Below, piece after piece: positions 17,692 through 28,134 of a DNA stretch of 64,000 nucleotides; position 1 is the first letter of the stretch; each line of letters starts with the position of its first letter. Both the position numbers and the translations under genes were made by a program. Under the pieces are notes generated by a model, which worked only from the letters and a program-made list of their open reading frames with translations, was not told the origin of the DNA and did no database searches. The stretch spans positions 1 to 64,000 of the forward strand of contig CAJQHM010000060.1 of the NCBI GenBank assembly GCA_905478195.1, written 5' to 3'. Source of the stretch: an uncultured Pseudomonadales bacterium. Lineage in GTDB: Bacteria; Pseudomonadota; Gammaproteobacteria; Pseudomonadales; Pseudohongiellaceae.

Positions 17692-18879
17692 ATGTCATTC
17701 TTGCGCATGGACCAACTAGACCTGGCCGGGAAGAGGGTTCTCATTAGAGAGGACTTAAATGTGCCGATCAAAGACGGTGTCATCGGAAACGACACACGAA
17801 TCAGAGCGGCATTGCCCAGCATTGAGATGGCAAGAGCAGCCGGCGCCGAAGTAATCATCATGTCCCATCTGGGCAGACCAGCGGAGGCAAAGCCGATCGC
17901 TGAGCAGCGCGAGTATTCCTTGCAGCCGGTAGCGCAGAGGCTCTCGAAATTGCTGGATTGCTCCGTTGAAGTAAACACCGACTACCTGAATGAAACGCCA
18001 GCAAGCCGCGGTGCCAGTAGCGTAACCCTGCTGGAGAATGTACGTATCAACGCAGGTGAGAAGGCTAATGATGATGCGCTCGCAAAACGCTACGCACAAT
18101 TGTGTGATGTATTCGTGATGGATGCCTTCGGCACCGCACACCGCGCCCAGGCGAGTACTCACGGCGTTGCAAAATATGCAACGCTCGCCTGTGCGGGCCC
18201 ACTTTTGGCCAATGAGCTAGACGCCCTGGATCGATCGCTTAAGAATCCGGAACGACCTATGCTGGCTATAGTGGGCGGGGCAAAGGTGTCGAGCAAGCTG
18301 GAGGTTCTCAACAACCTATCCACAAAAGTAGACCAGCTCATCGTAGGCGGCGGCATCGTCAATACTTTTCTTGCCGCCAATGGCGTGAATGTAGGCAAAT
18401 CATTATATGAGCCCGATCTCATCGATACCGCAAAGGCATTGATGAGCAAGACTTCGATACCCATGCCCACAGACGTCATTGTTGCAAAACAGTTCGATGA
18501 AAACGCAACCGCTACCACCAAGCTAATTGCAGACGTCGAAGACGATGACATGATTTTGGACATAGGGCCGGACACGGCGGCAAACTTCGCGGAAATTATC
18601 GCAAAGATGAAGACGATCATCTGGAATGGCCCGGTAGGCGTTTTCGAATTCGAACAATTCTCAGCCGGTACTCAGGCTGTCGCTAGGGCGGTCGCAGACA
18701 ACGCCGGCTTCTCGATCGCCGGGGGTGGAGAAACTATAGCGGCTATCGATAAATTTCTAATTACCGACAAAGTCTCCTATATTTCTACAGGCGGCGGAGC
18801 GTTCCTGGAATACGTACAGGGAACAGTCTTGCCCGCGGTAGAGATACTTCAGCGCAGGGCCAGTGAAGGCCAGACATAA
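17692..18879 (+). CDS. pgk: Phosphoglycerate kinase
   Basis: 395 residues, a normal two-domain enzyme transferring phosphate between 1,3-bisphosphoglycerate and ADP. The signature [17 protein letters not shown] is at the N-terminus, followed by MSHLGRP and [16 protein letters not shown]; the nucleotide domain carries [22 protein letters not shown] and the C-terminal SIAGGGET...[12 protein letters not shown]. The start lies 36 bp after epd and the gene is part of the carbon-metabolism cluster. Confidence 0.96.
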   Translation: MSFLRMDQLDLAGKRVLIREDLNVPIKDGVIGNDTRIRAALPSIEMARAAGAEVIIMSHLGRPAEAKPIAEQREYSLQPVAQRLSKLLDCSVEVNTDYLNETPASRGASSVTLLENVRINAGEKANDDALAKRYAQLCDVFVMDAFGTAHRAQASTHGVAKYATLACAGPLLANELDALDRSLKNPERPMLAIVGGAKVSSKLEVLNNLSTKVDQLIVGGGIVNTFLAANGVNVGKSLYEPDLIDTAKALMSKTSIPMPTDVIVAKQFDENATATTKLIADVEDDDMILDIGPDTAANFAEIIAKMKTIIWNGPVGVFEFEQFSAGTQAVARAVADNAGFSIAGGGETIAAIDKFLITDKVSYISTGGGAFLEYVQGTVLPAVEILQRRASEGQT

Positions 18880-18952
18880 GTACAAAGACAACAACTATTT
18901 GATATGACCAAGCTACTAACTACTCAGTAGACAAGATAAATGAGGATTAACC

Positions 18953-20002
18953 ATGGCACTAATTAGTTTAAGACAATTGCTAGATCATGCAGCAGAAAAT
19001 GGTTACGGGGTTCCTGCTTTCAATGTGAATAATCTTGAACAGATTCGAGCCATCATGGAGGCAGCCGACGAGCTAAATAGCCCTGTGATCTTGCAGGCTT
19101 CTGCTGGCGCTCGAAAATACGCGGGGTCAAACTTTCTCAAACACCTGATCCAGGCGGCAATCGAAGAATTTCCACATATTCCTATTGTTATGCATCAGGA
19201 TCATGGTGTGTCACCGGCGGTATGCCAACGTTCGATCCAACTCGGTTTTTCCTCGGTGATGATGGATGGCTCTTTGGGTGAAGATGGCAAGACGCCCACC
19301 GATTTTGACTACAACGTAAGAGTCACCAAGGCTACAGTCGATATGGCTCATGCCTGCGGCGTGTCGGTAGAGGGAGAGATTGGCTGTTTGGGTTCGCTTG
19401 AAACCGGAATGGCGGGCGAAGAAGATGGCATCGGCGCAGAAGGGGTGTTAACCATGGCGCAGATGCTTACCGAACCTCAGGAGGCTTCGGACTTCGTCGA
19501 CGCAACGGGCGTAGATGCATTGGCGATTGCGGTAGGAACCAGTCATGGGGCCTACAAGTTTAGCCGCCCCCCAACCGGCGACACGCTGGCCATCGAGAGA
19601 ATAAAAGAAATTCATAAGAAGATTCCAGGCACTCATTTAGTGATGCATGGGTCTTCTTCGGTGCCGCAGGAATGGTTGGCGATAATCAATGAATTCGGCG
19701 GTGAGATTCCTGAAACTTATGGCGTGCCCGTTGAAGAAATTCAGGAAGGCATTAAGCATGGCGTGCGCAAGGTAAACATCGATACTGATCTGCGCCTCGC
19801 ATCCACCGGTGCGGCGCGTAAATTTCTTGCGGAGAATAAATCTGAATTTGATCCAAGAAAATTTCTAATTCCTACTATGGATGCAATGAAGTCTATTGTT
19901 CTGGCAAGGCTGGAGGCATTCGGAACTGCCGGGCAGGCCTCGAATATCAAGAAAGTCTACAACCTGGAGCAGATGGCACAACGTTATACTGAATCTTCCT
20001 AA
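18953..20002 (+). CDS. fba: Class II fructose-bisphosphate aldolase (CbbA-like)
   Basis: 349 residues. A zinc-dependent TIM-barrel aldolase cleaving fructose-1,6-bisphosphate. Metal and substrate residues are visible in [43 protein letters not shown] and [10 protein letters not shown]. Its length and these motifs match the CbbA-type class II enzymes of Pseudomonas and autotrophs rather than the E. coli FbaA type. The gap from pgk is 73 bp. Pyruvate kinase, often encoded in between in relatives, is absent. Confidence 0.94.
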   Translation: MALISLRQLLDHAAENGYGVPAFNVNNLEQIRAIMEAADELNSPVILQASAGARKYAGSNFLKHLIQAAIEEFPHIPIVMHQDHGVSPAVCQRSIQLGFSSVMMDGSLGEDGKTPTDFDYNVRVTKATVDMAHACGVSVEGEIGCLGSLETGMAGEEDGIGAEGVLTMAQMLTEPQEASDFVDATGVDALAIAVGTSHGAYKFSRPPTGDTLAIERIKEIHKKIPGTHLVMHGSSSVPQEWLAIINEFGGEIPETYGVPVEEIQEGIKHGVRKVNIDTDLRLASTGAARKFLAENKSEFDPRKFLIPTMDAMKSIVLARLEAFGTAGQASNIKKVYNLEQMAQRYTESS

Positions 20003-20044
20003 GGCTAAGTAAGAAATACGTGAACAGGCGGAGTTTGAACGCGA

Positions 20045-21046
20045 ATGTTTAGCACAGCCGATGCCAATCAACTTCGCCAAAGTCTAACGAGTATGGTCTT
20101 TCTGCATGATGGCACCGAGTCGCAGCTTGGAGTCGGTGCCAAAGCGTCAGGTCTCTACGCTGCCTATACACAGTACTACAGCTTAAATTTTTCAGAACTA
20201 GAGTCTGCCCTTGCCGACTCGCGGGCCAGCATAGGCACTTTTACCAGTGGCCACTACGAACTGGTCTGTCAACACTTCGTGCCGGCGACATATCCGCCGC
20301 GTAAAACGGCATTTATCCTTCACGGCTACTTCGACCACTCGGGCCTGTACCGACATCTGATTCGACACCTGCTGCTACAGGACATAGCCGTTGTAATCTT
20401 CGATCTGCCAGGCCATGGCCTATCGAGTGGCGAGACTGCGAGTATTAATTCCTTTCAAGAATACAGCGAATCATTCGTTCGTTGTCTAAAGCTGGCAGGG
20501 CAGCAGCAGCTAACAGATCCCTGGCTCGCCATTGGGCAAAGCACAGGCGCAGCGCTAATCATGGAGGCATTACTGGCGGAGCGACTGCAGCAGAGTCATG
20601 CCCTGCAAGACACTATTCTTCTCGCCCCCTTGCTTAGGCCCAGGCACTGGTCCCGTTCCAGAATTCTGTTTAGCCTGAGCAAATTGTTTCTGGCATCGAC
20701 GCCGCGTAAGTTCAGCAAGAACAGCCACGATGTCGAGTTTCTGGAGTTTCTCGAGAGCAAGGACGAGCTACAGAGCCGATTACTTCCCCGCAATTGGGTG
20801 CAGGCCATGATCGACTATATCAATCGCTTCGAAGAAATGCCCAGGCAGGATACCCCGCTGCATGTCATTCAGGGCAAGGGAGATGGAACAGTAGAATGGG
20901 AGACGAATATTCCCAAGATACTGGAGAAGTTTTCCGGGTCCGAGGTGCATTGGATAGAGGAGGCGGGGCATCATCTCGTCAATGAATCTACACCCTACCG
21001 AGAACGGGTGTTCACACTCATCGACGAAATCATCGGCTTAGACTAG
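20045..21046 (+). CDS. Alpha/beta hydrolase, serine aminopeptidase/monoacylglycerol lipase-like
   Basis: 333 residues. The core has AFILHGYFDHSGLY (oxyanion HG), FDLPGHGLSSG, the nucleophile elbow GQSTGAAL, and C-terminal GKGDGTVEW (acid) and EEAGHHLVNES (histidine), so the catalytic triad looks complete. This places it in the Hydrolase_4 (S33) group that includes monoacylglycerol lipases. No signal peptide is evident. It overlaps the end of serA by 4 bases in the convergent direction. The substrate is unknown. Confidence 0.8.
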   Translation: MFSTADANQLRQSLTSMVFLHDGTESQLGVGAKASGLYAAYTQYYSLNFSELESALADSRASIGTFTSGHYELVCQHFVPATYPPRKTAFILHGYFDHSGLYRHLIRHLLLQDIAVVIFDLPGHGLSSGETASINSFQEYSESFVRCLKLAGQQQLTDPWLAIGQSTGAALIMEALLAERLQQSHALQDTILLAPLLRPRHWSRSRILFSLSKLFLASTPRKFSKNSHDVEFLEFLESKDELQSRLLPRNWVQAMIDYINRFEEMPRQDTPLHVIQGKGDGTVEWETNIPKILEKFSGSEVHWIEEAGHHLVNESTPYRERVFTLIDEIIGLD

Positions 21047-22272
21047 AACAAGATGCGACAGCGAATAGTGCCCGTAACCTGATTCAGCTTCTCCAGTGCC
21101 ATTTCGCTGGATTGAACGTCGATATCCATCACCACATAACCTACGTGTTCATTCGTTTGCAGATATTGTGAACTAATATTGATGCCAGTCTCTGAGAACA
21201 CGCTATTTATTTCCGATAAAACTCCAGGCACGTTCTTATGAATATGTAGCAGTCTATGTTTCCCAGGATGTGCTGGCAGAGTCACCTCCGGAAAATTGAC
21301 CGAGGCGAAGCTGGAGCCGTTATCGCTGTATTTAATAAGCTTCTCCGCGACCTCGACTCCTATATTCTCCTGCGCTTCCATGGTGCTGCCACCGACGTGG
21401 GGTGTGATGATGCAATTATCGACCTGACGCAGGGGTGAGATAAATTCTTCCGCGTTAGATTTCGGCTCCTGGGGATAGACATCAATCGCTGCTCCGGCAA
21501 TGGCCTTGCTCTGAAGTGCGCCAGCCAGGGCAGCGATATCAACGACAGATCCACGGGAGGCATTAATCAACACGGCCTCGGGTTTCATCCAGCCAAGTTG
21601 CTCCTGTGAAATCATGTCCTGGGTCTGTGGCGTCTCGGGTACATGCAGGCTAATCACGTCACATTCGCGCATCAGCTCCTCTAGTGAGTCCAGCTGCTGG
21701 GCATTGCCCAGAGGCAACTTGGTCACCACATCGAAGAGGTAGACCTTCATGCCCATAGACTCGGCTAGTACGCTCAACTGCGAGCCTATGTTTCCATAAC
21801 CCACGATGCCCAGCTTCTTGCCCCTCGTCTCAAAAGACCCCTTGGCAGCTTTCTGCCAAACACCTCGATGCAGTAGTGCATTCTTCTCGGGGATGCCACG
21901 AAGCAGCAAAATTGATTGCCCTATGACTAGTTCTGCCACGCTGCGGGTATTGGAAAAAGGAGCATTGAATATAGGGATGCCGCGAATCAATGCCGCGTCC
22001 AGATCAACTTGATTGGTTCCGATGCAGAAACAGCCTACTGCCTGTAGCTTCTTCGCCGCAGCGAACACCGACTCATCTAGCTGGGTGCGTGAACGAATGC
22101 CAACAAAATGTGCATCGGCAATCTTCACAGCCAGATCGTCTCCCTCCAAAGATGTTTTCAAGGCCTCTATATTTTCGTAGCCTGATCTCTTTAGTGTTTC
22201 GATCGCGCTCTGGTGAACACCTTCCAATAGCAGAAATTTGATCTTGCGCTTTTCCAGGGATTTAGGATTCAT
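21043..22272 (-). CDS. serA: D-3-phosphoglycerate dehydrogenase SerA
   Basis: 409 residues, the E. coli-type length, with substrate- and NAD-binding domains and a C-terminal ACT domain. Visible: FVGIRSRTQLDESV, GCFCIGTNQVDL, NAD motif LGIVGYGNIGSQL, catalytic RGSVVD and the PHVGGSTMEAQENIG histidine. Residues ~338-409 (HRLLHIHKNVPGVLSEIN) form the ACT domain that binds serine for feedback inhibition. It makes 3-phosphohydroxypyruvate for serine synthesis and in some bacteria also reduces 2-oxoglutarate. A D-2-hydroxyglutarate dehydrogenase-like gene is divergent next to it. Confidence 0.95.
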   Translation of the reverse strand: MNPKSLEKRKIKFLLLEGVHQSAIETLKRSGYENIEALKTSLEGDDLAVKIADAHFVGIRSRTQLDESVFAAAKKLQAVGCFCIGTNQVDLDAALIRGIPIFNAPFSNTRSVAELVIGQSILLLRGIPEKNALLHRGVWQKAAKGSFETRGKKLGIVGYGNIGSQLSVLAESMGMKVYLFDVVTKLPLGNAQQLDSLEELMRECDVISLHVPETPQTQDMISQEQLGWMKPEAVLINASRGSVVDIAALAGALQSKAIAGAAIDVYPQEPKSNAEEFISPLRQVDNCIITPHVGGSTMEAQENIGVEVAEKLIKYSDNGSSFASVNFPEVTLPAHPGKHRLLHIHKNVPGVLSEINSVFSETGINISSQYLQTNEHVGYVVMDIDVQSSEMALEKLNQVTGTIRCRILF

Positions 22273-22467
22273 AGGTTTAAGCTTTCTTTTCTTTGGTTGT
22301 GGCCGGTTCAGGTTTTAGACAGTGTAAGTATCGTCAGCGGTGTTCCAAAAGCTGGCGCATGGTAACATATTCTGCTTTTGCAGTGCGCTGTACAGCGCAT
22401 TAATCTAACAAGCCGGCGGCGGCCAAAGTCCAGAAAGTCCAGAAATACCAAGCAGGATAGGAAGAAC

Positions 22468-23865
22468 ATGAATTGCAGCAAAGCAGAACTATTAGAGAAA
22501 CTGATTGAGATCGTGGGGGAGGATTGGCTGAAGACCGATCCCGCCGACCTTGAGACCTACGGCAAGGACTGGACTAAGGCCTACCCCGCTAACCCTATCG
22601 CCATCGTATTGCCCAAAGATACCGACGAGGTAGTGGCACTGGTGCAACTGGCAAATCTGCACGAAGTAGCGCTGGTGCCTAGCGGCGGCCGCACTGGACT
22701 CAGTGGCGGCGCAGTGGCGGCGAATGGAGAATTAGTAGTTGCCTTCGATCGCATGAATAAAATTCTCGAGTTTAATCCCGCCGATCGGCAAGTTGTATGC
22801 GAGCCGGGTGTAGTTACACAGCAGCTGCAGCAATTCGCGGAGCAGGAAGGCCTGTTCTATCCCGTAGACTTCGCGTCGTCTGGATCCAGCCAGCTAGGCG
22901 GCAATGTCTCGACCAATGCCGGGGGTATAAAAGTTATACGCTATGGCATGACCCGCGAGTGGGTTAAGGGCTTGAAGGTCGTGACAGGCTCGGGGGAACT
23001 TCTCGACCTGAACCGAGGCTTGAGCAAGAATGCAACGGGCTATGATTTTCGTCACCTGTTCACCGGTGCCGAAGGCACTCTGGGCTTTATCGTTGAATTG
23101 ACCCTTGCCCTTACCAGTATGCCCAAGGACCCAACCGTTCTTGTTCTGGGCGCAGAGGGGATGGAACCGATCATGCAAGTGCTGCAAAAATTTCAGGGTG
23201 AGCTCAATCTAACCGCCTTCGAATTTTTTTCAGAGAAGGCGCTCAAGCATGTGATCGAAGAGAAGCAACTGCAGCGACCGTTCGAAACTGAATCTGAATT
23301 CTATGCGCTCATCGAATTTGAACATCAGTCCGAGCAAGACATCGACACCGCTATGCACTTATTCGAAACCTGTCTGGAGGAAGGTTGGATAGTAGATGGC
23401 ACGATTAGTCAAAATAGTACGCAGGCGAATAATCTTTGGCGTCTGCGCGAAGACATCTCGGAAACTATCTCTACGTTTACTCCCTACAAGAATGATATCT
23501 CGGTAAAGGTTTCCAAGGTTCCGGAGTTCTTACAAGAGGTCGATAGTTTGGTCACTTCGTCCTATCCCGATTTCGAGATAATCTGGTTCGGTCATATCGG
23601 CGACGGAAATGTACATCTCAATATTCTCAAGCCGGAGTCCCTGGCAGCAGAGGCATTTTTTGAAAAGTGTGCCAAGGTATCCAATCTGGTTTTTGAGATT
23701 GTCGAGAAACACGGAGGCAGTATTTCTGCCGAGCACGGTGTCGGTCTGTTGAAAAAACCATTCCTGCATTACTCACGCTCTCCTGCGGAAATGGCGTACA
23801 TGAAGGCGGTCAAGAAAATCTTCGACCCTAACAATATTATGAACCCTGGCAAGTTAATCGACTGA
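22468..23865 (+). CDS. FAD-binding oxidoreductase, probable D-2-hydroxyglutarate dehydrogenase
   Basis: 465 residues from the ATG at 22468, which has AGGAAG just upstream; the frame is open 90 bases further but codes for a basic non-conserved stretch. It has a PCMH-type FAD domain (VPSGGRTGLSGGAV, FASSGSSQLGGNVSTNAGG, YGMTREWVKGL, LFTGAEGTLG) and a C-terminal FAD-oxidase domain (FGHIGDGNVHLN, ISAEHGVGLLKK, DPNNIMNPGK). This is the GlcD/D2HGDH/D-lactate dehydrogenase superfamily. Divergent placement beside serA favours D-2-hydroxyglutarate dehydrogenase, removing D-2-hydroxyglutarate made by SerA, as shown in Pseudomonas stutzeri. D-lactate or glycolate remains possible. Confidence 0.8.
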   Translation: MNCSKAELLEKLIEIVGEDWLKTDPADLETYGKDWTKAYPANPIAIVLPKDTDEVVALVQLANLHEVALVPSGGRTGLSGGAVAANGELVVAFDRMNKILEFNPADRQVVCEPGVVTQQLQQFAEQEGLFYPVDFASSGSSQLGGNVSTNAGGIKVIRYGMTREWVKGLKVVTGSGELLDLNRGLSKNATGYDFRHLFTGAEGTLGFIVELTLALTSMPKDPTVLVLGAEGMEPIMQVLQKFQGELNLTAFEFFSEKALKHVIEEKQLQRPFETESEFYALIEFEHQSEQDIDTAMHLFETCLEEGWIVDGTISQNSTQANNLWRLREDISETISTFTPYKNDISVKVSKVPEFLQEVDSLVTSSYPDFEIIWFGHIGDGNVHLNILKPESLAAEAFFEKCAKVSNLVFEIVEKHGGSISAEHGVGLLKKPFLHYSRSPAEMAYMKAVKKIFDPNNIMNPGKLID

Positions 23866-24072
23866 GCAGTGCAGCCGTTGAAGGCCCGCGTTTGTTGCCA
23901 TGGATACAGCGTTACAGGCTTCTGTGGGCCGCCAAAACATCGTTACAATTTGCAACATTTAGGGTTTCCATCTGCTAATTTATAGGTATACACTGGAGTT
24001 TCGGTCGATATTGGCCGGGAGATCGCTATTGTTGGCGGTTTGATTTATAAATTTTTAAGCACGAGAGAACGT

Positions 24073-24282
24073 ATGTCAGATTTAGTTGAGGGTACCGTTA
24101 AGTGGTTTAATGACGAGAAGGGTTTTGGTTTCATCGAGCAGGAAGGTGGCAAAGATGTATTCGTACATTTCTCTGCTATTAATGGCTCAGGAAGACGAAC
24201 GCTTCAGGAAGGTCAGAAAGTTACCATGGAAGTCACCCAAGGGCAGAAAGGTCCTCAGGCAGAAAACGTAAATCCACTCTAG
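24073..24282 (+). CDS. Cold-shock domain protein (CspA family)
   Basis: 69 residues from ATG 24073. It is a single OB-fold with both RNA-binding motifs: RNP1 KGFGFIEQ and RNP2 VFVHFSAI. The typical start [16 protein letters not shown] and end GPQAENV are present. It binds single-stranded RNA/DNA and acts as an RNA chaperone. The ~200-base upstream region could hold a long cold-shock leader, though I see no certain cold box. A hairpin GTTAGC/GCTAAC (24282-24297) follows the stop but lacks a T-run. Confidence 0.93.
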   Translation: MSDLVEGTVKWFNDEKGFGFIEQEGGKDVFVHFSAINGSGRRTLQEGQKVTMEVTQGQKGPQAENVNPL

Positions 24283-24465
24283 TTAGCGTTTGCTAACGAC
24301 AATATGTAAGTGGTTTAACTGTAATATTTGCAGGGATAAGAAAAGCAAGCGAGTACTCGTTCTGGATTTTGTCTTAATTGGTTATCGAGACTGCAAATTT
24401 CCAGAGACCGACACTTCCATCACTTCTCGATTATTCTAAGCAATTAGCTGCAATCTCTTTCACCA

Positions 24466-25137
24466 TCAGGGCAGGTATGTCTTGACCCCTGTACTTGTGC
24501 CTAGAAATAGCCGGTTAGCCCCTCGTTCTGCAAAAAGGCCATTGCACACAACACCTGTTATCTGGTTAAGCTGAGTTTCTAACTTTCTTGGATCGAGAAT
24601 CTCAAGATTATAGATATCAAGAATATTGTTTCCGTTGTCTGTAATACAGCCCTCGCGATAGACAGGGTCTCCGCCTAGCTTCACGATCTCTCTGGCAACG
24701 TAACTGCGTGCCATTGGAATGACTTCGACAGGCAGGGGAAATTTACCCAGCACGGGCACCAGTTTGGATTCATCTGCAATACAGACGAATTCTTCCGAGG
24801 CGGCGGCGATAATTTTCTCTCTAGTGAGCGCGGCTCCGCCGCCTTTAATAAGCTGTAGATGCTTGTTGGTCTCATCCGCGCCATCGACATAGACACGTAA
24901 GGTGCCAGCGCTGTTGAGATCCAGCACAGGAATATGAAGCTCCTTTAGGCGCCGTGCAGATTCTTCCGAACTCGCAACGGTCCCAGAGATCTTGTGTTTA
25001 ATCTTTCCCAACTCAGCAATGAACAGGTTGGCAGTGGACCCAGTACCGACGCCGATTATTGTATCGTTATCTAATAATGACTCTACGTATTCAAAGGCAG
25101 TCTGTGCAACAGCTAGCTTTAGCTCATCTTGTGTCAT
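24466..25137 (-). CDS. rpiA: Ribose-5-phosphate isomerase A
   Basis: 223 residues. It interconverts ribose-5-phosphate and ribulose-5-phosphate. Motifs are [32 protein letters not shown] with the catalytic acids, [14 protein letters not shown] and [12 protein letters not shown]. Its ATG overlaps the psd stop by 4 bases (ATGA), so translation is probably coupled to psd. It is the last gene of the rsgA-rhdA-psd-rpiA run. Confidence 0.95.
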   Translation of the reverse strand: MTQDELKLAVAQTAFEYVESLLDNDTIIGVGTGSTANLFIAELGKIKHKISGTVASSEESARRLKELHIPVLDLNSAGTLRVYVDGADETNKHLQLIKGGGAALTREKIIAAASEEFVCIADESKLVPVLGKFPLPVEVIPMARSYVAREIVKLGGDPVYREGCITDNGNNILDIYNLEILDPRKLETQLNQITGVVCNGLFAERGANRLFLGTSTGVKTYLP

Positions 25138-26018
25138 GCTGATCCTCGTTCATCTGATATGTGAGGGGCCTTAACTCGCCCTAACAGCTGCCCCATTGCA
25201 ACACCGCTAGTAGCTTCCAATGCTGGGTCAAAGTTCATTACGCCATGAGAGAACAAAACGATGGCGGTAGAACCCAGACGAAACCTGCCGAGCTCGGCAG
25301 CTAAACTCAGCTCCACAGCTGGAGCGTGATGAGCATAGTCTGTTTCTTGAATTTCTCTCTTACCTTGCTTCGGGCAAACTTCACCCGCCCAGACAGTATC
25401 GATGCCGGCTACAATCATAGCACCGACCAGTATAACCGCCATCGGTCCGATTTCGGTTTCAAACAGGCAAATGAGGCGCTCATTCCTTGCGAACAAATCG
25501 GGAACCGAATCCGCCGTAGTTTGATTCACCGAGAAAAGGTCTCCTGGCACATAGATTGTCTTCATCAGCGTGCCAGCTATTGGCATATGCACACGATGAT
25601 AGTCCTTCGGGGAGAGATAGATAGTAGCGAATTTACCCTCGTTAAAGAGGGTCGCCATCGGTGTGTCCCCCGCTAGCAGGGTCTCGCAACTATAATGCCG
25701 ACCCTTTGCCTGGAGTAGTTGACCATCTGCAATATTTCCAAGCTGGCTAATCGCCCCATCCGCTGGGCAGACTATGGCACCCGAAGAATCACTAATTGCT
25801 CTCGCGTCGGGAAGCAATTCCCGCGTAAAGAAGGCATTGAAGTTTTCGAACTTTTCGATATCCTGAATCCTGGCTTCGCGCATATTCACTTTGTAACGCT
25901 TTATGAAAATTCGAATAAGAGGCTTGCGTAGAAAATGACTCTGCGCCAACTTGCCAACGAGCCTGGAAAGTAGGTGCTGTGGTAGCAGGTACTGGAAAAT
26001 AATGAACAGGCGCGACAT
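25134..26018 (-). CDS. psd: Phosphatidylserine decarboxylase proenzyme
   Basis: 294 residues. It converts phosphatidylserine to phosphatidylethanolamine at the inner membrane. The self-cleavage motif LGST occurs in [12 protein letters not shown] near residue 252; the serine becomes the pyruvoyl group of the alpha subunit. Other conserved parts are [19 protein letters not shown] and [13 protein letters not shown]. The gene follows rhdA after 91 bp and overlaps rpiA. A psd-rhdA association also occurs in Pseudomonas. Confidence 0.95.
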   Translation of the reverse strand: MSRLFIIFQYLLPQHLLSRLVGKLAQSHFLRKPLIRIFIKRYKVNMREARIQDIEKFENFNAFFTRELLPDARAISDSSGAIVCPADGAISQLGNIADGQLLQAKGRHYSCETLLAGDTPMATLFNEGKFATIYLSPKDYHRVHMPIAGTLMKTIYVPGDLFSVNQTTADSVPDLFARNERLICLFETEIGPMAVILVGAMIVAGIDTVWAGEVCPKQGKREIQETDYAHHAPAVELSLAAELGRFRLGSTAIVLFSHGVMNFDPALEATSGVAMGQLLGRVKAPHISDERGSA

Positions 26019-26109
26019 AAATTTTAGTATCTGTTTCTAGAGTTTTACTTTACTGGCGATAGCGCGACTTATGGCTTGCTTGCCACACACTGTGCACTGA
26101 TTACTTCGC

Positions 26110-26934
26110 TTAGTTCTCAATAGGTGTTTCAGGATCATTCCCCCATTCAGACCAGGAGCCATCATACGCCTTTATATCGTAGCCCAGGGCCTTGCCAACA
26201 AGATAAGTGAGTCCAGAGCGATGATGGGTTTGGCAATGTGTAATGATTCTCTTCGCATCGCTAATGCTTGCCTCGGTCAGCAACTGTTCGATCTGCGGCA
26301 GAGGCTTTAAACGCAGGTCATTTTCTGAATCTTGTAACTCAATCCAATCTAGATTCTTAGCACCGGGAATGTGCCCATTCCTTAGAGCAGTAACTTTAGT
26401 TCCGTTGAACTCCTCAGGTGCTCGGGCGTCCCAGACTATTGACTCTTCATCCCGAAGGCTTGCCAGAACATCTTCTTTGGAAACAAGCAGGCTCTCATTG
26501 ATTTTGACCGAGTAGTCTACATAGTCGGCTTCCAATGCCTCGGTCGTTGCATTCGATAAGGGAAAGCCCATCTTCAGCCAGGCCGTCTGTCCGCCATCGA
26601 GATAGCTGTAGTTCTGATGCCCGATAATATCCAGAGTCCATATCAATCTGCCCGCCCAGCCACCGCCTTCGTCGTCATAGACGATGACATGTTTCTCGGG
26701 GCTCAAACCGATCCGCAAGAATAGCGATTGAAGTTTATCCCTGGTTGGCAGTTTACCCACTGCAGGTTTAACTCCGCTCACCAATTCGGAAGGCTCCACC
26801 AATACCGAGCCTGAAATATGATAGGCATCGAATACGGCCTTCTGCACGACCGCGACTATCAACAGCTCATCCTTAAAGGGGAGTTCGTTGAAGGCCTCCG
26901 GTGAAATAATAAGAGGTAGTCTTGTTCTGTTCAT
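26110..26934 (-). CDS. rhdA: Thiosulfate sulfurtransferase, RhdA-type rhodanese
   Basis: 274 residues with two rhodanese domains, an inactive N-terminal one (YDDEGGGWAGRL) and a catalytic C-terminal one with Cys234 in HCQTHHRSG. That active-site loop is the form known from Azotobacter RhdA rather than the CRxGx[R/T] loop of common thiosulfate sulfurtransferases. It transfers sulfane sulfur from thiosulfate to an acceptor; cyanide is the classical test acceptor. No signal peptide is seen. It sits 37 bp after rsgA and before psd, as in Pseudomonas. Confidence 0.9.
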   Translation of the reverse strand: MNRTRLPLIISPEAFNELPFKDELLIVAVVQKAVFDAYHISGSVLVEPSELVSGVKPAVGKLPTRDKLQSLFLRIGLSPEKHVIVYDDEGGGWAGRLIWTLDIIGHQNYSYLDGGQTAWLKMGFPLSNATTEALEADYVDYSVKINESLLVSKEDVLASLRDEESIVWDARAPEEFNGTKVTALRNGHIPGAKNLDWIELQDSENDLRLKPLPQIEQLLTEASISDAKRIITHCQTHHRSGLTYLVGKALGYDIKAYDGSWSEWGNDPETPIEN

Positions 26935-26971
26935 TGCTTACTTACTCGTTACCGTTTCTCTCATGATCTGC

Positions 26972-27979
26972 CTAGCCCAGCTCTTCCAGTGAATCCAGAA
27001 TGCGGAAGTAGCTCTGAAGGCGCTCGATACTGATCTGCCCAGCCTCAACGGCTGCCTGTATGGCGCAGCCTGGTTCCTGCCTGTGTGAACAGTCTCTAAA
27101 TTTACAGGCGCCGGTGAAGGGTCTAAATTCTTTGAAGCCCTCGAATACCTGCTGCGGATTAATATGGCCTAGACCAAACTCGCGGATACCTGGTGAGTCT
27201 ATCAAATCGAAGCCCGACATATGATAAACAGAGGATGTAGTAGTGGTATGCGTGCCGCGATCCCAGGTCTCGGAGAGGGCGCCTACATCAGCAAGGCTGC
27301 CCTTATTGAGCTTGTTTAGTAGTGAAGATTTTCCCACACCGGATTGGCCCACCAGAATTGCCGTCTTGTTGGACAGGGATTGTTCGAGGGTAGAGATGCC
27401 GCGGCCATCTTCAGCCGACACCTTATGCACCGGATAGCCAATATCCTTGTATTTAGACAATATGTTGTCTAAAACAGCTGCTTCGTCTGGGCCCAACAGG
27501 TCTATCTTGTTCAAAACCAGCACGGCATCGAGGCCCTGTTGCTCGATGGCAACAAGGTAGCGATCGATAAGACTAACGTGAGGAGTCGGAGATGAGGCGA
27601 ATACGACAAGGACTGCGTCGATATTGGCGGCAATAGCCTTGTACTGGCCATCGATGGTGGGGCGTCCAAAGGAGTTCCGACGTTTGCCCAGTGCAACCAC
27701 CACCCCTGACTGTGCGCCGTCGTCAGTCCATACGACCAGGTCGCCTGCGACCAGTTTAGGCAGATTAGATCTCTGTGTGCATCTAAGCACCGCACCTTCG
27801 TCTTCCTCGGCGAGGGACTCGATATCAACGTGCTGCCCATAATGACTAATGATGCGGCCATTACACTTTTCAAGCGGGGTTTCGGAACTGCCAGAGTGGG
27901 CTTGTTCCAGACCCAGCTCCTTGCGCTGATTCTCGGATATGCGAGCCAACTGATGTTTACTTAGTCTTCTCTTACTCAT
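26972..27979 (-). CDS. rsgA: Small ribosomal subunit biogenesis GTPase RsgA
   Basis: 335 residues. It consists of an N-terminal OB fold, a circularly permuted GTPase and a C-terminal zinc finger. The order NKID (157-160, G4), P-loop GQSGVGKSS (211-219, G1), TTTTSSVY (G2) and DSPG (G3) shows the permutation. Zinc ligands are Cys292, Cys297, His299 and Cys305. RsgA checks late 30S maturation. The gene is divergent from orn, the classical gammaproteobacterial arrangement, with about 155 bp between starts. Confidence 0.95.
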   Translation of the reverse strand: MSKRRLSKHQLARISENQRKELGLEQAHSGSSETPLEKCNGRIISHYGQHVDIESLAEEDEGAVLRCTQRSNLPKLVAGDLVVWTDDGAQSGVVVALGKRRNSFGRPTIDGQYKAIAANIDAVLVVFASSPTPHVSLIDRYLVAIEQQGLDAVLVLNKIDLLGPDEAAVLDNILSKYKDIGYPVHKVSAEDGRGISTLEQSLSNKTAILVGQSGVGKSSLLNKLNKGSLADVGALSETWDRGTHTTTTSSVYHMSGFDLIDSPGIREFGLGHINPQQVFEGFKEFRPFTGACKFRDCSHRQEPGCAIQAAVEAGQISIERLQSYFRILDSLEELG

Positions 27980-28134
27980 GGAAAGTGTAGGCGGCCATCT
28001 CTGCTAGTAGGCGAACTGTAAGCGCTGTTTGAAGCAAAGATTATTGCATATTCCACTTGGGGAAGCTTTGTTACAATCATCACTACCAGTCAACGTCGCC
28101 CAAACAGTATCGCGATACAACAGCGGAAAACAGC

